Shown in pieces: positions 18,635 through 27,178 of a DNA stretch of 64,000 nt. Where the stretch lies: assembly GCF_035818675.1 (NCBI RefSeq), contig NZ_JAYKZZ010000007.1:124001-188000 (forward strand). The letters run 5' to 3'. The notes under the pieces were generated by a model, which did no database searches, was not told the origin of the DNA, and saw only the letters and a list, made by a program, of their open reading frames with translations. Each line of letters opens with the position of its first letter. The stretch's first letter is position 1. Source of the stretch: Parapedobacter flavus (lineage in GTDB: Bacteria > Bacteroidota > Bacteroidia > Sphingobacteriales > Sphingobacteriaceae). Position numbers and translations under genes: made by a program.

Positions 18635-19465
18635 TTAACCCAAAGGTTTTTTCTTCAGCAACACCACGGGAACGTCTGCGATATTGAGTAGTTTCTTGCT
18701 GACACTGCTATGGAATAGCCGTTCGAGGAAGCCGTAATTGCGCGACCCCATAAGGATAAGGTCGATCTGGTTCGCTTTTACGTATTCGAAGATGCCATCC
18801 GCCTTATCGCGAGCCTCACCTATCATTTCAAACGCGGGATCCACGACGTCGAGCATCCCAAGCAGTTCGTCTTTACTTTTTAGCTTGCCGGGCGTTTGGC
18901 CGTGTGTAGCGGGGTCTACATGAACGATATGCAACGAAGCTGCTAATCGACGGGTTAATCGGATAATGCTGTCCACGGGTGTTGTATGACGTACATCTCT
19001 TAGGTCTGTGGCGTACACCATCTGGTCGATAGGATGGAAACGATGATCCCGCGGTACGATAAGCAACGGTGCCGAGCCCGATTGGGCTACGGTTAGGGTG
19101 TTATGGCCAATCAGTGTGTTTTCAATATCGGAAAGACCGGCGATGCCCATCACGATAAGCGATACGGCATACTGGTCTACAATGGCGTCAACCCCTGCTT
19201 CAACGGGTTTGTCGTCTGAAAGGAACATGAAGCCGTCGGCCGATAACGTGGAGGGTACCCGTAGCTTCGCCGCCATTTTTTCCAGGTGGCGGAGGGTAGA
19301 CGATCGGTACCCCGCCTGCTCGTCGAAGCCATCAGGCGGTCTGTGGGCGTAAGAATGGTAAAAAATGACGTTTCTCGCCCGGAGATGGCCGGCCATGTCA
19401 ACCGCATATTGGGCTGCGGTATACGACACGTCGGAAAAGTCGACTGGAACGAGAAACGTCTTCAC
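18635..19465 (-). CDS. Tandem universal stress protein (UspA family)
   Basis: Starting at GTG 19465 gives 276 residues beginning M-K-T-F-L-V-P-V-D-F-S, the canonical Usp opening. An upstream ATG at 19537 would overlap the neighbouring gene by 65 nt and add a non-family extension. There are two Usp domains: residues 1 to about 140 and about 148-276. The second ends with D-L-I-L-M-G-S-R-N-Y-G-F-L-E-R-L-F-H-S-S-V-S-K, including the typical G-S-x-x-G ATP-binding-like segment. The role is probably general stress adaptation in the cytoplasm. It is 7 nt from the DUF4197 gene, so co-transcription is likely. Confidence 0.88.
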   Translation of the reverse strand: MKTFLVPVDFSDVSYTAAQYAVDMAGHLRARNVIFYHSYAHRPPDGFDEQAGYRSSTLRHLEKMAAKLRVPSTLSADGFMFLSDDKPVEAGVDAIVDQYAVSLIVMGIAGLSDIENTLIGHNTLTVAQSGSAPLLIVPRDHRFHPIDQMVYATDLRDVRHTTPVDSIIRLTRRLAASLHIVHVDPATHGQTPGKLKSKDELLGMLDVVDPAFEMIGEARDKADGIFEYVKANQIDLILMGSRNYGFLERLFHSSVSKKLLNIADVPVVLLKKKPLG

Positions 19466-19472
19466 AGCATGA

Positions 19473-20237
19473 TTATTTTTTTTGCTTATCGGCGTAACCA
19501 AATACCTTCTGCAGTAAGGGTGTAGTACGGGCGCCACCCAAGTTATCCCGTATTTTCAGCTCTTCCTGGGCCACTTGGTGAAACAAGCCGTCTATCGCTT
19601 TCCCGGTAACGTATTTGGTCAAATCAGTTTCTACTTTTTCACTCACCAGCGGAAGCTGGTTGTAACGGGTTACCACGGCACTCCAATACTGGGCCACGTT
19701 GTGTTTGCCGAGGGCACCCTCTACGATCGGACTGAACCGCTTGGCCAGCTCATCGGTGGTGGTGCGCTCGAAAAATTGCGTGGCCGCATCCTGCTGGCCA
19801 CTTAACAAGATGTTGGTTGCGTCGCGGATGGTCAATTTGGAAAGCGCCGATACGAATACGGGTGCTGCCTCATTCACGGCGCCCTCTGCGGCGCGGTTGA
19901 GGCTTTGGATGAGGTTGTCGCACAGCGAGCCCAGGCCAATGCCACGGAGGGCGCTTTCTACCTTCTGGGCTTCGGGCGGCATCAGTATCTTCACCGCGGC
20001 ATTACCCAAGAAGCCATCGGTAACCGACAGCGACTTGATACTGCGATCAAGCCCTTGGCTCAAGGCTTGTTTGATGCCCGAGGCGGCCTCGTTAGCGCTG
20101 ACGGAGGAAGAACTTGAGCTACTGTTCGAGGTTGACGAACCCCCAGAGCCACTGCCCGTAGACAATTGGCTAAGCGTATCGCACTGCGTGAACAGCAGTA
20201 AACAAGACGCTAGTGAAAGTGTTTTTAAGCTGTTCAT
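19473..20237 (-). CDS. DUF4197 lipoprotein
   Basis: This 254-residue protein has a lipoprotein-type signal (L-F-T-Q-C near 19), a low-complexity Ser/Gly linker at about 27-47, then a helical DUF4197 domain. Typical blocks are G-I-K-Q-A-L-S-Q-G-L, G-F-L-G-N-A-A-V-K-I-L-M-P-P-E and F-F-E-R-T-T-T-D-E-L. DUF4197 proteins are widespread periplasmic proteins of unknown function. The Ser/Gly tether suggests the domain stands off the membrane. It is in the same direction as, and close to, the universal stress gene. Confidence 0.88.
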   Translation of the reverse strand: MNSLKTLSLASCLLLFTQCDTLSQLSTGSGSGGSSTSNSSSSSSSVSANEAASGIKQALSQGLDRSIKSLSVTDGFLGNAAVKILMPPEAQKVESALRGIGLGSLCDNLIQSLNRAAEGAVNEAAPVFVSALSKLTIRDATNILLSGQQDAATQFFERTTTDELAKRFSPIVEGALGKHNVAQYWSAVVTRYNQLPLVSEKVETDLTKYVTGKAIDGLFHQVAQEELKIRDNLGGARTTPLLQKVFGYADKQKK

Positions 20238-20270
20238 GGTATGGTGTTTCTTAACGTTGGCAAATCAATA

Positions 20271-21110
20271 TTATTCGTAATGCACAGTTGCCATTACCGG
20301 AAAGTGGTCAGACGGCGTTTTCCCCCCGTCATAGGTATCCGTAAGGATGCCATACCTGATGACGCGGAACGGCTTGGAAAGGAAGATATGGTCGATGCGA
20401 CTGTCGCCTTTCCGCTTTATATTGAAGCCGCTAAATGTCGCGCTGGGCGCATACCTCAGTTCCGCGAGCTCATAAGCATCGGTTACTTCGCCGCCCTCAT
20501 TAAGCACCCGGTAACTTTCGTTGTGTTGGTCCACATTGAAATCGCCCATGATGATCATCGGTATGCCGGCACCCAATTCGTGTGCTTTCGCGATGATGAG
20601 CTTGGCACTTTCCTTCCGCGCTTCTACGCCCCGGTGGTCAAAGTGGGTATTGAATAGAAAAAATGTAAAGCCCGTTTGCTTATCCTTGAAAAGACCCCAC
20701 GTGCAGATGCGCGGTAGGACTGCATCCCACCCTTTGTTGGGCGTTTCGGTATTTTCGGAAAGCCAGAAGTCCCCATTCTTGATGATTTCGAACCGGTCCG
20801 ACCGGAAGAATATGGCCGTATGTTCGCCGCCGTCCTTGCCGTCGTCGCGACCTACGCCGAAGTATTCATAGCCGGGCAGCATGCCAGAAAGGTCTTCGAG
20901 TTGATGTTTTAGTCCTTCTTGGGTACCAAAGATATCGAAACCATGAAATTGGATGAGCTTCGCCAAATGGGGCGACCGGTCCTTCCAAAGGTTGCCGGTA
21001 TCGGTAGGTGCATCGTACCGGATATTGTAGGTGGCCACGTTAAACTCCTGGGCAGTAGCGATAGCCAAACCCGTAACCAAGAAGGCGATGATAAAGACAA
21101 TTCTGTTCAT
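20271..21110 (-). CDS. Endonuclease/exonuclease/phosphatase-family hydrolase, secreted
   Basis: This 279-residue protein has a Sec signal (to about A20, A-T-A-Q). EEP fold landmarks are N-V-A-T-Y-N-I-R-Y-D near 24-33, the metal-site Glu in F-G-T-Q-E-G-L-K near 61-68, M-G-D-F-N-V-D near 191-197, and the C-terminal S-D-H-F-P-V in which His is catalytic. Members cleave phosphodiesters or sugar phosphates. The signal peptide and the neighbouring secreted glycerophosphodiesterase suggest extracytoplasmic phosphoester scavenging. The exact substrate is not determinable. Confidence 0.9.
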   Translation of the reverse strand: MNRIVFIIAFLVTGLAIATAQEFNVATYNIRYDAPTDTGNLWKDRSPHLAKLIQFHGFDIFGTQEGLKHQLEDLSGMLPGYEYFGVGRDDGKDGGEHTAIFFRSDRFEIIKNGDFWLSENTETPNKGWDAVLPRICTWGLFKDKQTGFTFFLFNTHFDHRGVEARKESAKLIIAKAHELGAGIPMIIMGDFNVDQHNESYRVLNEGGEVTDAYELAELRYAPSATFSGFNIKRKGDSRIDHIFLSKPFRVIRYGILTDTYDGGKTPSDHFPVMATVHYE

Positions 21111-21138
21111 ATGCTCCTTACTCTTTATTCCTTAATCT

Positions 21139-21951
21139 TTAATTCTTGCTCCTTCTTCTCTTCTTGTTTTCCTTTTTGAACTGCTTGATCACATCATTCA
21201 GTAAAGCGGGCTGGTCCGTAGTGATAAATTCTACCTGCTGGTTTAACATCGTGCGCATGTCTTCTTCGGTATTAACTGTCCACACATTTATGGCCAGTCC
21301 AAGATCGTGTGCTTCTTTTATCCACGTCGGATTTTTCTGGAAGACTTTGAAATTGTAATCCAGGCCTGCAAAGCCATCCTGCTTGGCTTGGGCAGGTGTG
21401 ATATCGCCACTGAGGTAGTATACCTTGGCCTTGGGGTCGAGTTCCACGATACGTTTGCAGGCGTCGTAATCAAATGCGATGTATTCTACATATTTCTGGG
21501 CGCCCAGGCGCTTTACCAATTCCACCGTCAGGTCGGCCGACTCCAGGGTGCGTTCTTTCCCCAGCTTGGATGTTTTCAGTTCGTAGATGAGCTTTGTTCT
21601 TTTCTGTTTCATTCCTTCGCGGAGATAGGCTTCAGCGGTAGGGATAAGCTCGCCATTGGGGTGTTTTTTGGCCAGCAGCTCGTCATAGGTGGCGGTGCCG
21701 ATGTCGATGCCGTAAAAGTCATTGTCGTGGTTTACCACCAGTACGCCATCTTTGGTAAGGTGTACGTCAAACTCGGTGCCTGCACATTTCAATTCAATGG
21801 CACGGTGCAGTGACGCGATGGAGTTTTGCGGAAATCCTTCGACTTTCCATGCCCCGCGGTGGGCAATGACTTGCGTTACGGATTGGGCAGAAGATACGTG
21901 CCACATAGTACATACGATTAACGTGCAGAAAATACGGATAAGGGGTTTCAT
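21139..21951 (-). CDS. Glycerophosphodiester phosphodiesterase, secreted
   Basis: This 270-residue protein has a signal peptide (to about S22, V-S-S-A). The GDPD core includes I-A-H-R-G-A-W near 29-35 (catalytic His), E-F-D-V-H-L-T-K-D-G-V-L-V-V-N-H-D near 58-74, and the late W-T-V-N-T-E-E-D-M motif. It hydrolyses glycerophosphodiesters to glycerol-3-phosphate and an alcohol in the periplasm. It ends with a Lys/Arg-rich tail. A near-consensus -7 box (TACCTTTA, minus strand, about 22004-22011) lies upstream. It probably forms a unit with the EEP hydrolase 28 nt downstream. Confidence 0.92.
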   Translation of the reverse strand: MKPLIRIFCTLIVCTMWHVSSAQSVTQVIAHRGAWKVEGFPQNSIASLHRAIELKCAGTEFDVHLTKDGVLVVNHDNDFYGIDIGTATYDELLAKKHPNGELIPTAEAYLREGMKQKRTKLIYELKTSKLGKERTLESADLTVELVKRLGAQKYVEYIAFDYDACKRIVELDPKAKVYYLSGDITPAQAKQDGFAGLDYNFKVFQKNPTWIKEAHDLGLAINVWTVNTEEDMRTMLNQQVEFITTDQPALLNDVIKQFKKENKKRRRSKN

Positions 21952-22091
21952 TCTTTATTTTTTTATAACATCGGATTGTGCTAATCAACCTGATTAGTCG
22001 GGTTAAAGGTAAACATTTTATCAAACGGGTGAAATCGGGGTGGCAATAATTTAGAAATCTATTGTAACTTTATGGCTTCAAATGCATCTTA

Positions 22092-22415
22092 ATGGAAATG
22101 TACGGCAGGTACTCGTTTTCAAAGTTGCCCATCGAATGGATGTGCTGGGTGTCAGCGTTGTTCTTGCTCTATTTTTCGAATCCACATGCACATCATTTTT
22201 CACTGTGCCCGTTGGATAACCTGGGCGTGGCGTGGTGCCCGGGATGTGGGTTGGGGCGTTCCATCGCGCTATTATTGCACGGTGAATGGCAGGAGTCGAT
22301 CCGGTTGCATTGGCTAGGAATTCCTGCTTTTTTGGTCATCGTACATCGTATTTATAATTTATCAAAGCGAACATATAATCATTGGACTAATACATACCAA
22401 CATGAGCAACCGTAA
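22092..22415 (+). CDS. DUF2752 membrane protein
   Basis: This 107-residue protein carries the family signature C-P-G-C-G-L-G-R-S near 49-57 between two hydrophobic segments (about 15-30 and 74-90). The conserved cysteines face a membrane boundary. DUF2752 function is unknown. It is paired with a TM2-domain gene that overlaps it by 14 nt, a frequent association in Bacteroidota. Confidence 0.85.
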   Translation: MEMYGRYSFSKLPIEWMCWVSALFLLYFSNPHAHHFSLCPLDNLGVAWCPGCGLGRSIALLLHGEWQESIRLHWLGIPAFLVIVHRIYNLSKRTYNHWTNTYQHEQP

Positions 22416-22764
22416 TATACTGATGACCATCAGGGGTATCTCTCCCGAAGAATTGATGTTCTTGGAGCATACCACCAAGACGTTTACCGAAGAGCAAACG
22501 AAGCATTTCGTATTTATCTACGATAACAAACGGAAAAATGCACAGGACATCCTATTGTTTACGTTATTGGGTTTCCTTGGCTTTGCAGGTATCCAACGTT
22601 TTGTGATCAATCAGGTGGCCATGGGGATTATTTATTTCCTTACATTGGGCTTCTGCTGGATCGGCACCATCGTCGACCTGATCAACCATAAGAGCATGAC
22701 CGATGAATATAATCAACGCGTTGCCCGCGATACGGCAATGATGGTGATGGGAGGATATGTATAG
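22402..22764 (+). CDS. TM2-domain membrane protein
   Basis: This 120-residue protein has a soluble N-terminal part (1-50) followed by two transmembrane helices (about 52-68 and 76-95) with G-F-A-G-I-Q-R-F between them and D-L-I near 97, typical of TM2 domains. The function is unknown. It starts inside the end of the DUF2752 gene, so the pair is translationally coupled. It converges on the HD hydrolase gene with only 3 nt between stops. Confidence 0.88.
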   Translation: MSNRNILMTIRGISPEELMFLEHTTKTFTEEQTKHFVFIYDNKRKNAQDILLFTLLGFLGFAGIQRFVINQVAMGIIYFLTLGFCWIGTIVDLINHKSMTDEYNQRVARDTAMMVMGGYV

Positions 22765-22767
22765 TTT

Positions 22768-23418
22768 CTAAGGAGCTACATCTCCCCATTCCTTATAAAA
22801 CTGCTTAAGGTATTGTTCCATGAATTGGTGCCGCTCTTCGGCTATCCGCTTCGCTGCAGCCGTGTTCATTTTGTCTTTCAGGAGCAGCAGTTTTTCATAA
22901 AAATGGTTGAGGGTAGGAGCAGTGCTGTTTTTGTAAGCTGCCTTATCTTGGTCAGGTTGTGGCGGAATACCCGGATTATATAATTCCCGATTCTTAAATC
23001 CACCGTAATGGAAAGCGCGAGCAATGCCTATTGCGCCCATGGCGTCCAATCGGTCAGCATCCTGAACAATTTCAAGTTCCTTGGAATGAAAAACTACGGT
23101 TCCTAAGTTGGCCTTGTAAGAGAGGTTGCTGATGATTTGCTGTACGTGAGCGACGGTCTGTAGAGGCACCCCGATGCTGTTAAGGAACTCGCCCGCTATT
23201 CGCGGACCGATGGTCTCGTCGCCATCATGGAATTTGCTGTCGGCAATGTCGTGTAGCAACGCGGCGAGCTCACAGACTAATCGGTCGCCCGTTTCGTGCT
23301 CCAACAATAGCTTCACCTGGTTCCATACGCGCAGGATGTGCCACCAATCGTGCCCGGCCTCTGCTTGGGCAAGCTGTTTGCGTACAAAGTCGGCTGTTTG
23401 ATCAATATATGCGTGCAT
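22768..23418 (-). CDS. HD-domain phosphohydrolase
   Basis: This 216-residue protein has HD-domain ligands: H-D-W-W-H near 19-23 and L-L-H-D-I-A-D near 49-55 with D-G-D-E-T nearby. This fits YedJ/PNKD-like HD hydrolases that act on nucleotides or phosphodiesters. Its start codon shares a base with the stop of the upstream methyltransferase gene, so the two are coupled. Substrate unknown. Confidence 0.88.
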   Translation of the reverse strand: MHAYIDQTADFVRKQLAQAEAGHDWWHILRVWNQVKLLLEHETGDRLVCELAALLHDIADSKFHDGDETIGPRIAGEFLNSIGVPLQTVAHVQQIISNLSYKANLGTVVFHSKELEIVQDADRLDAMGAIGIARAFHYGGFKNRELYNPGIPPQPDQDKAAYKNSTAPTLNHFYEKLLLLKDKMNTAAAKRIAEERHQFMEQYLKQFYKEWGDVAP

Positions 23419-24596
23419 CAGTCTTTTTCTTCCGTGCGCGGCCTGCGGCTCCCTTCATATATTTCGTATTCGAGCAGGCGGCAGTCGAGTTTGCCGTTGT
23501 AGAATTCCACCCTCCGCGAGGTGTGGAGCCCTATTTTCTTGGCCAGGTCTGGATTACCGGTAAACACATATCCCCGTTTTCCGCGGCAATGTTGCTTCAG
23601 GAAATCACCGATGCGGCTGTAGGTGGCCTCCAATTTCGTATGGACACCCATCCGCTCGCCGTATTCGGGATTGAATACCACCACGCCGGCACCTTCGGGA
23701 AGCGGTGTGTCTGCAAAATCACATACATGGAAGTCGATCAGCTGATCAACGCCGGCGGTCTTGGCATTGGCTTGCGCAATGTCCACGGCTTCCCTTGACA
23801 GGTCAGAAGCAATGATGGTTGCTGTTGGTTTTTTGTTGACCTGTTCTTTCAGCCGCCGCCTTTCGGAGAAAAATACCTGCTCGTCATACCCTAGGATATG
23901 CATAAAAGCGTAGTTCATCCGGAATAGGCCAGGCTTGCGGTTAGTGGCGATGAGCGCCGCCTCGATAGCCAGTGTGCCCGACCCGCACATGGGGTTCACA
24001 AAGGCCGACTCGCCATCCCATGCCGTAGCATAAACCACACCGGCGGCTAGCGCCTCCAGCATCGGCGCTTTGCCCGGATGCTTACGGTAGCCATGCTTAG
24101 CCAGTGTTTCCCCCGAAGTGTCGAGGTAGATTTCTGCCTCGTTATCCTGCCAGTAAAGGTGCACCACCGTTTTGTGCTGATCGGGGCCACTATCCGGGCG
24201 AAGTCCCTTCTTGGCTTTGATGCGGTCGGCAATCGCATCCTTTACTTTAAGGTTGGCGAATAGGGGTGTGGTAATGGTGGGATTGTTTACGTTAGAGGTT
24301 ACGGAAACATAACCATCAAACGCAATCAACTCTTCCCACGCGATAGCAGATAGCGCTTTATAAAGTTCATCGGGATTACGTGCCGGAAACGCTGCCAACG
24401 AGTAAAGCACCTGGCTGGCACAATGTAGGTTAAGGTTCAGCCGGATGCAATCGTTGAGTGTAGCGGTGAGCTCCACGCCGGTGGCAAAACCACGCTTGAT
24501 ATCGAATCCCAACTGCCGTACTTCCGCCTGTAAATAGGGCGAGAGTTTTCGGTTGCAGGTAATGATGATTTTACTGGGGGTGTTGAAAACTTCCAT
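23418..24596 (-). CDS. THUMP-domain class I RNA methyltransferase (RlmL N-half type)
   Basis: This 392-residue protein has an N-terminal THUMP domain (about 50-165) and a UPF0020 methyltransferase domain (about 170-375). Catalytic landmarks are F-V-N-P-M-C-G-S-G-T-L-A-I-E-A-A near 197-212 (SAM loop) and V-V-F-N-P-E-Y-G-E-R near 310-319, where the usual N-P-P-Y appears as N-P-E-Y. Such proteins methylate guanine N2 in 23S rRNA. The C-terminal Rossmann domain of full RlmL is absent, as is normal for the short Bacteroidota forms. The -7 box at 24607-24614 implies a very short leader. Confidence 0.85.
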   Translation of the reverse strand: MEVFNTPSKIIITCNRKLSPYLQAEVRQLGFDIKRGFATGVELTATLNDCIRLNLNLHCASQVLYSLAAFPARNPDELYKALSAIAWEELIAFDGYVSVTSNVNNPTITTPLFANLKVKDAIADRIKAKKGLRPDSGPDQHKTVVHLYWQDNEAEIYLDTSGETLAKHGYRKHPGKAPMLEALAAGVVYATAWDGESAFVNPMCGSGTLAIEAALIATNRKPGLFRMNYAFMHILGYDEQVFFSERRRLKEQVNKKPTATIIASDLSREAVDIAQANAKTAGVDQLIDFHVCDFADTPLPEGAGVVVFNPEYGERMGVHTKLEATYSRIGDFLKQHCRGKRGYVFTGNPDLAKKIGLHTSRRVEFYNGKLDCRLLEYEIYEGSRRPRTEEKD

Positions 24597-24606
24597 AAGA
24601 TTTTGG

Positions 24607-24614
24607 CAAAGGTA
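24607..24614 (-). promoter_or_regulatory. -7 box TACCTTTG for the RNA methyltransferase gene
   Basis: On the minus strand the sequence TACCTTTG matches TAnnTTTG and ends 10 nt before the ATG at 24596. Transcription would therefore begin almost at the start codon. No correctly spaced -33 TTTG was seen. Confidence 0.45.
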
Positions 24615-24742
24615 CTTATTAATGTAAGTAAAAAATGTCTAATTTTACCATTTCATTAACAACACGTAATTATAGTAACCGGAATGACGGAACCTAACCG
24701 GCAGCAATTGTTTAGTTGGGTTTTGGCAAAAAGAAAGAAGTA

Positions 24743-25132
24743 ATGGAAATAAGAGGAAAAGTACACGAAATTGGCGACGTGCAGCAAGTGACCGATACAT
24801 TTAAGAAGCGGGATTTAATCGTGCAGTATGCGGAAAATCCGCAGTTTGTCGAGTATATCCGGTTCGAGGCGACCCAAGACCGGACGTCGTTGTTTGATAG
24901 CTTGAATGTAGGCGATGAGGTAGAAGTGTCTTTCAATCTCCGTGGGCGTCCGTGGACGAATAAGGATGGGGTAACCAGCTATTTCAATTCGTTGGTAGCG
25001 TGGCGAGTGGCTAAAGTGACTGCCGAGCCCGTTCAGGCCGGACAACCAAGCGGTGCCCCGCAACAAGCTGCTACGCCTCCTACGGTCGATATCTCTGCCG
25101 ATGATGGGAAAGACGATGACTTGCCATTTTAA
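24743..25132 (+). CDS. DUF3127 single-strand-DNA-binding-like protein
   Basis: ATG 24743 gives 129 residues beginning M-E-I-R-G-K-V, the usual start; a TTG nine codons upstream is unlikely. DUF3127 is a small OB-like beta domain (about 1-88; Y-I-R-F-E-A-T-Q-D-R-T, then V-S-F-N-L-R-G-R-P-W) with a Pro/Ala linker and the acidic tail D-D-G-K-D-D-D-L-P-F. The tail closely resembles the C-terminal protein-interaction tip of SSB (D-D-x-L/I-P-F). This supports a role in single-stranded DNA metabolism, although the family is formally uncharacterised. A strong terminator follows. Confidence 0.88.
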   Translation: MEIRGKVHEIGDVQQVTDTFKKRDLIVQYAENPQFVEYIRFEATQDRTSLFDSLNVGDEVEVSFNLRGRPWTNKDGVTSYFNSLVAWRVAKVTAEPVQAGQPSGAPQQAATPPTVDISADDGKDDDLPF

Positions 25133-25167
25133 GGAATATAGTTTGAGTTGATTTTAAATCGAGAAGT

Positions 25168-25196
25168 GTCCCGCCAACCGGCGGGACGCTTTTTTT
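25168..25196 (+). terminator. Rho-independent terminator after the DUF3127 gene
   Basis: GTCCCGCC (25168-25175) pairs perfectly with GGCGGGAC (25080s; exact 25080+ offset 25180-25187), loop AACC, followed by GCTTTTTTT. An 8-bp GC-rich stem plus a T-run is a standard intrinsic terminator. Confidence 0.9.
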
Positions 25197-25222
25197 AGTG
25201 CTTGTTATTTATCAATTCGACT

Positions 25223-25720
25223 TCATTCCCACCGTTTTCTCGGCACACAGGTGATATCGGCTGTTTTGTATAAGCGGAGCGGCCGTGGGTCGTAGCGGTT
25301 TTCGAGTGTCAGCGAATCAGCACTATGCCGTACAATTTTGAACCGTGGAAGGTATTGCCCGATCCGATAACAGCCCGACATTTTCGGCCGCCAATCTGGG
25401 TCCGTATACTGGCCATCCACAATGAGGCTATCGCCCCGCACCACGTATATCCCTTTGGCATATTCAACCCACTGCCCGCCGTTGTAGCATGAATCGGCAA
25501 TGTTCCTAACCTTTGAAGTAACATGCATAGTGGCATAGATGGAATCGCAGGTGAACTTCAGTTCGTACAACGTGAACTGGAGCAGTGCATCCTGCATCGG
25601 GATGCTATCTTGCACCCATACCCCTTGCAGGTAATCGGCTCCGTGATATTGCATGTCTGAATTGAAGCGGCAGCCACCCGCCAGCAGAAAAAGCATACTG
25701 GCCAAAAATAGCCACTTCAC
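25223..25720 (-). CDS. Hypothetical lipoprotein next to fumarase
   Basis: This 165-residue protein has a lipoprotein signal (L-L-A-G-G-C near 17). The mature part is beta-rich (Y-L-Q-G-V-W-V-Q-D-S-I near 30-40 and D-S-L-T-L-E-N-R near 139) and has three to four cysteines. It resembles small lipocalin-like lipoproteins found after fumarase genes in Sphingobacteriaceae, but I do not recognise a named family. Its ATG follows the fumC stop directly, so it is almost certainly co-transcribed with fumC. Confidence 0.7.
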   Translation of the reverse strand: MKWLFLASMLFLLAGGCRFNSDMQYHGADYLQGVWVQDSIPMQDALLQFTLYELKFTCDSIYATMHVTSKVRNIADSCYNGGQWVEYAKGIYVVRGDSLIVDGQYTDPDWRPKMSGCYRIGQYLPRFKIVRHSADSLTLENRYDPRPLRLYKTADITCVPRKRWE

Positions 25721-27118
25721 TTATTTCAGCCCCCCAATCATGTCTCCAGGCCGTACCCACTCATCAAACTGCTCGTTGGTCAATAGGTCCAATTCGAGGG
25801 CGGCTTCCCGTAATGATTTGTTCTCCTTGTGTGCTTTTTTAGCAATTTTGGCAGCGTTTTCGTAACCGATATGCGGATTGAGCGCCGTTACGAGCATCAG
25901 TGAATTTTCGAGGTGCTTCTTAATACCATCGCGATTGGGTTCGATGCCGATAGCGCAATGGTCGTTGAAAGATACGCAGGCATCGCCGATAAGCCGGGCG
26001 GACTGCAGGAAGTTGGCTGCCATGACCGGTTTGAACACGTTCAATTCGTAATGGCCGTTGGCGCCGCCAAAAGCAATGGCTACATCGTTGCCGATGACTT
26101 GCGCGGCTACCATGGTCAGGGCTTCGCATTGTGTAGGATTTACTTTTCCCGGCATGATGGACGAGCCCGGCTCGTTTTCCGGAATGATGATCTCGCCGAT
26201 GCCGGACCGCGGGCCGGAGGCCAACATGCGGATGTCGTTGGCGATTTTATGCAGCGACACCGCCAATTGCTTCAATGCACCATGGCTTTCCACAATAGCG
26301 TCGTGCGAAGCCAATGCCTCGAATTTGTTGGGTGCCGTAACGAACGGCAACCCCGTAAAATCAGCGATATACCTAGCTACGTTTTCCGCATATCCCTTCG
26401 GAGTGTTGATGCCCGTGCCTACGGCGGTACCGCCGAGGGCAAGTTCGGAGAGATGGGCCATGGTATTGCGGAGTGCTTTGAGTCCATAATCAAGCTGGGC
26501 TACATAGCCCGAAAACTCCTGTCCAAGAGTAAGTGGCGTAGCGTCCATTAAGTGTGTGCGCCCAATCTTCACCACTTGGGCGAAAGCCTCCGATTTGGCT
26601 TTCAACGTATCGCGCAATTTTTCAACGCCCGGTATAGAGGTTTCCACCAGTCGCTTGTAAGCGGCGATGTGCATGGCCGTAGGGTACGTGTCGTTAGACG
26701 ATTGCGATTTGTTGACATCGTCGTTGGGGTGGATGAGCGGCTTCCCTTCGCCGAGCTTATGGCCTTGAAGTACGTGCGCACGGTTGGAAACCACCTCATT
26801 CACGTTCATGTTGGACTGGGTGCCCGATCCGGTCTGCCAGATGACCAAGGGGAATTGGTCGGCCAGCTGGCCCGCGAGTATCTCATCGCATACCTGCGCA
26901 ATAAGGTCACGCTTTTCTACAGGAAGTACGCCGGCCTCCGCATTGGTATAAGCGGCGGCTTTTTTGAGGTAAGCAAACGCTTCAATGATTTCACTGGGCA
27001 TGGAAGCCGAGGGGCCAATCTTGAAATTGTTGCGGGAGCGCTCTGTTTGAGCACCCCAGTATTTATCGGCAGGTACTTGCACCTCGCCCATCGTATCGTG
27101 TTCTATTCGGTATGACAT
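25721..27118 (-). CDS. fumC: Class II fumarate hydratase
   Basis: This 465-residue enzyme interconverts fumarate and malate in the TCA cycle without an Fe-S cluster. Diagnostic blocks are S-G-T-Q-S-N-M-N-V-N-E-V near 97-108, the T-H-L-M-D-A-T-P-L-T region near 185, and the signature P-G-S-S-I-M-P-G-K-V-N-P near 317-328. Length matches the family. The -7 box at 27142-27149 lies 24 nt upstream. A small lipoprotein gene follows without a gap. Confidence 0.97.
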   Translation of the reverse strand: MSYRIEHDTMGEVQVPADKYWGAQTERSRNNFKIGPSASMPSEIIEAFAYLKKAAAYTNAEAGVLPVEKRDLIAQVCDEILAGQLADQFPLVIWQTGSGTQSNMNVNEVVSNRAHVLQGHKLGEGKPLIHPNDDVNKSQSSNDTYPTAMHIAAYKRLVETSIPGVEKLRDTLKAKSEAFAQVVKIGRTHLMDATPLTLGQEFSGYVAQLDYGLKALRNTMAHLSELALGGTAVGTGINTPKGYAENVARYIADFTGLPFVTAPNKFEALASHDAIVESHGALKQLAVSLHKIANDIRMLASGPRSGIGEIIIPENEPGSSIMPGKVNPTQCEALTMVAAQVIGNDVAIAFGGANGHYELNVFKPVMAANFLQSARLIGDACVSFNDHCAIGIEPNRDGIKKHLENSLMLVTALNPHIGYENAAKIAKKAHKENKSLREAALELDLLTNEQFDEWVRPGDMIGGLK

Positions 27119-27141
27119 GGAATCGTTATTTTGATATGCTG

Positions 27142-27149
27142 CAAAGGTA
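27142..27149 (-). promoter_or_regulatory. -7 box TACCTTTG for fumC
   Basis: Minus-strand TACCTTTG matches the TAnnTTTG element and ends 24 nt before the fumC ATG. This is the same core as at the RNA methyltransferase, carB and dapF promoters. A -33 TTTG is not evident. Confidence 0.45.
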
Positions 27150-27178
27150 CGAAGATACAGGAGATGTGAAAATGTATC

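Noticed and set aside
22768..27118. Long open frames antisense to fumC and the methyltransferase gene
   Set aside because: They are shadows of conserved genes with no recognisable protein motifs.
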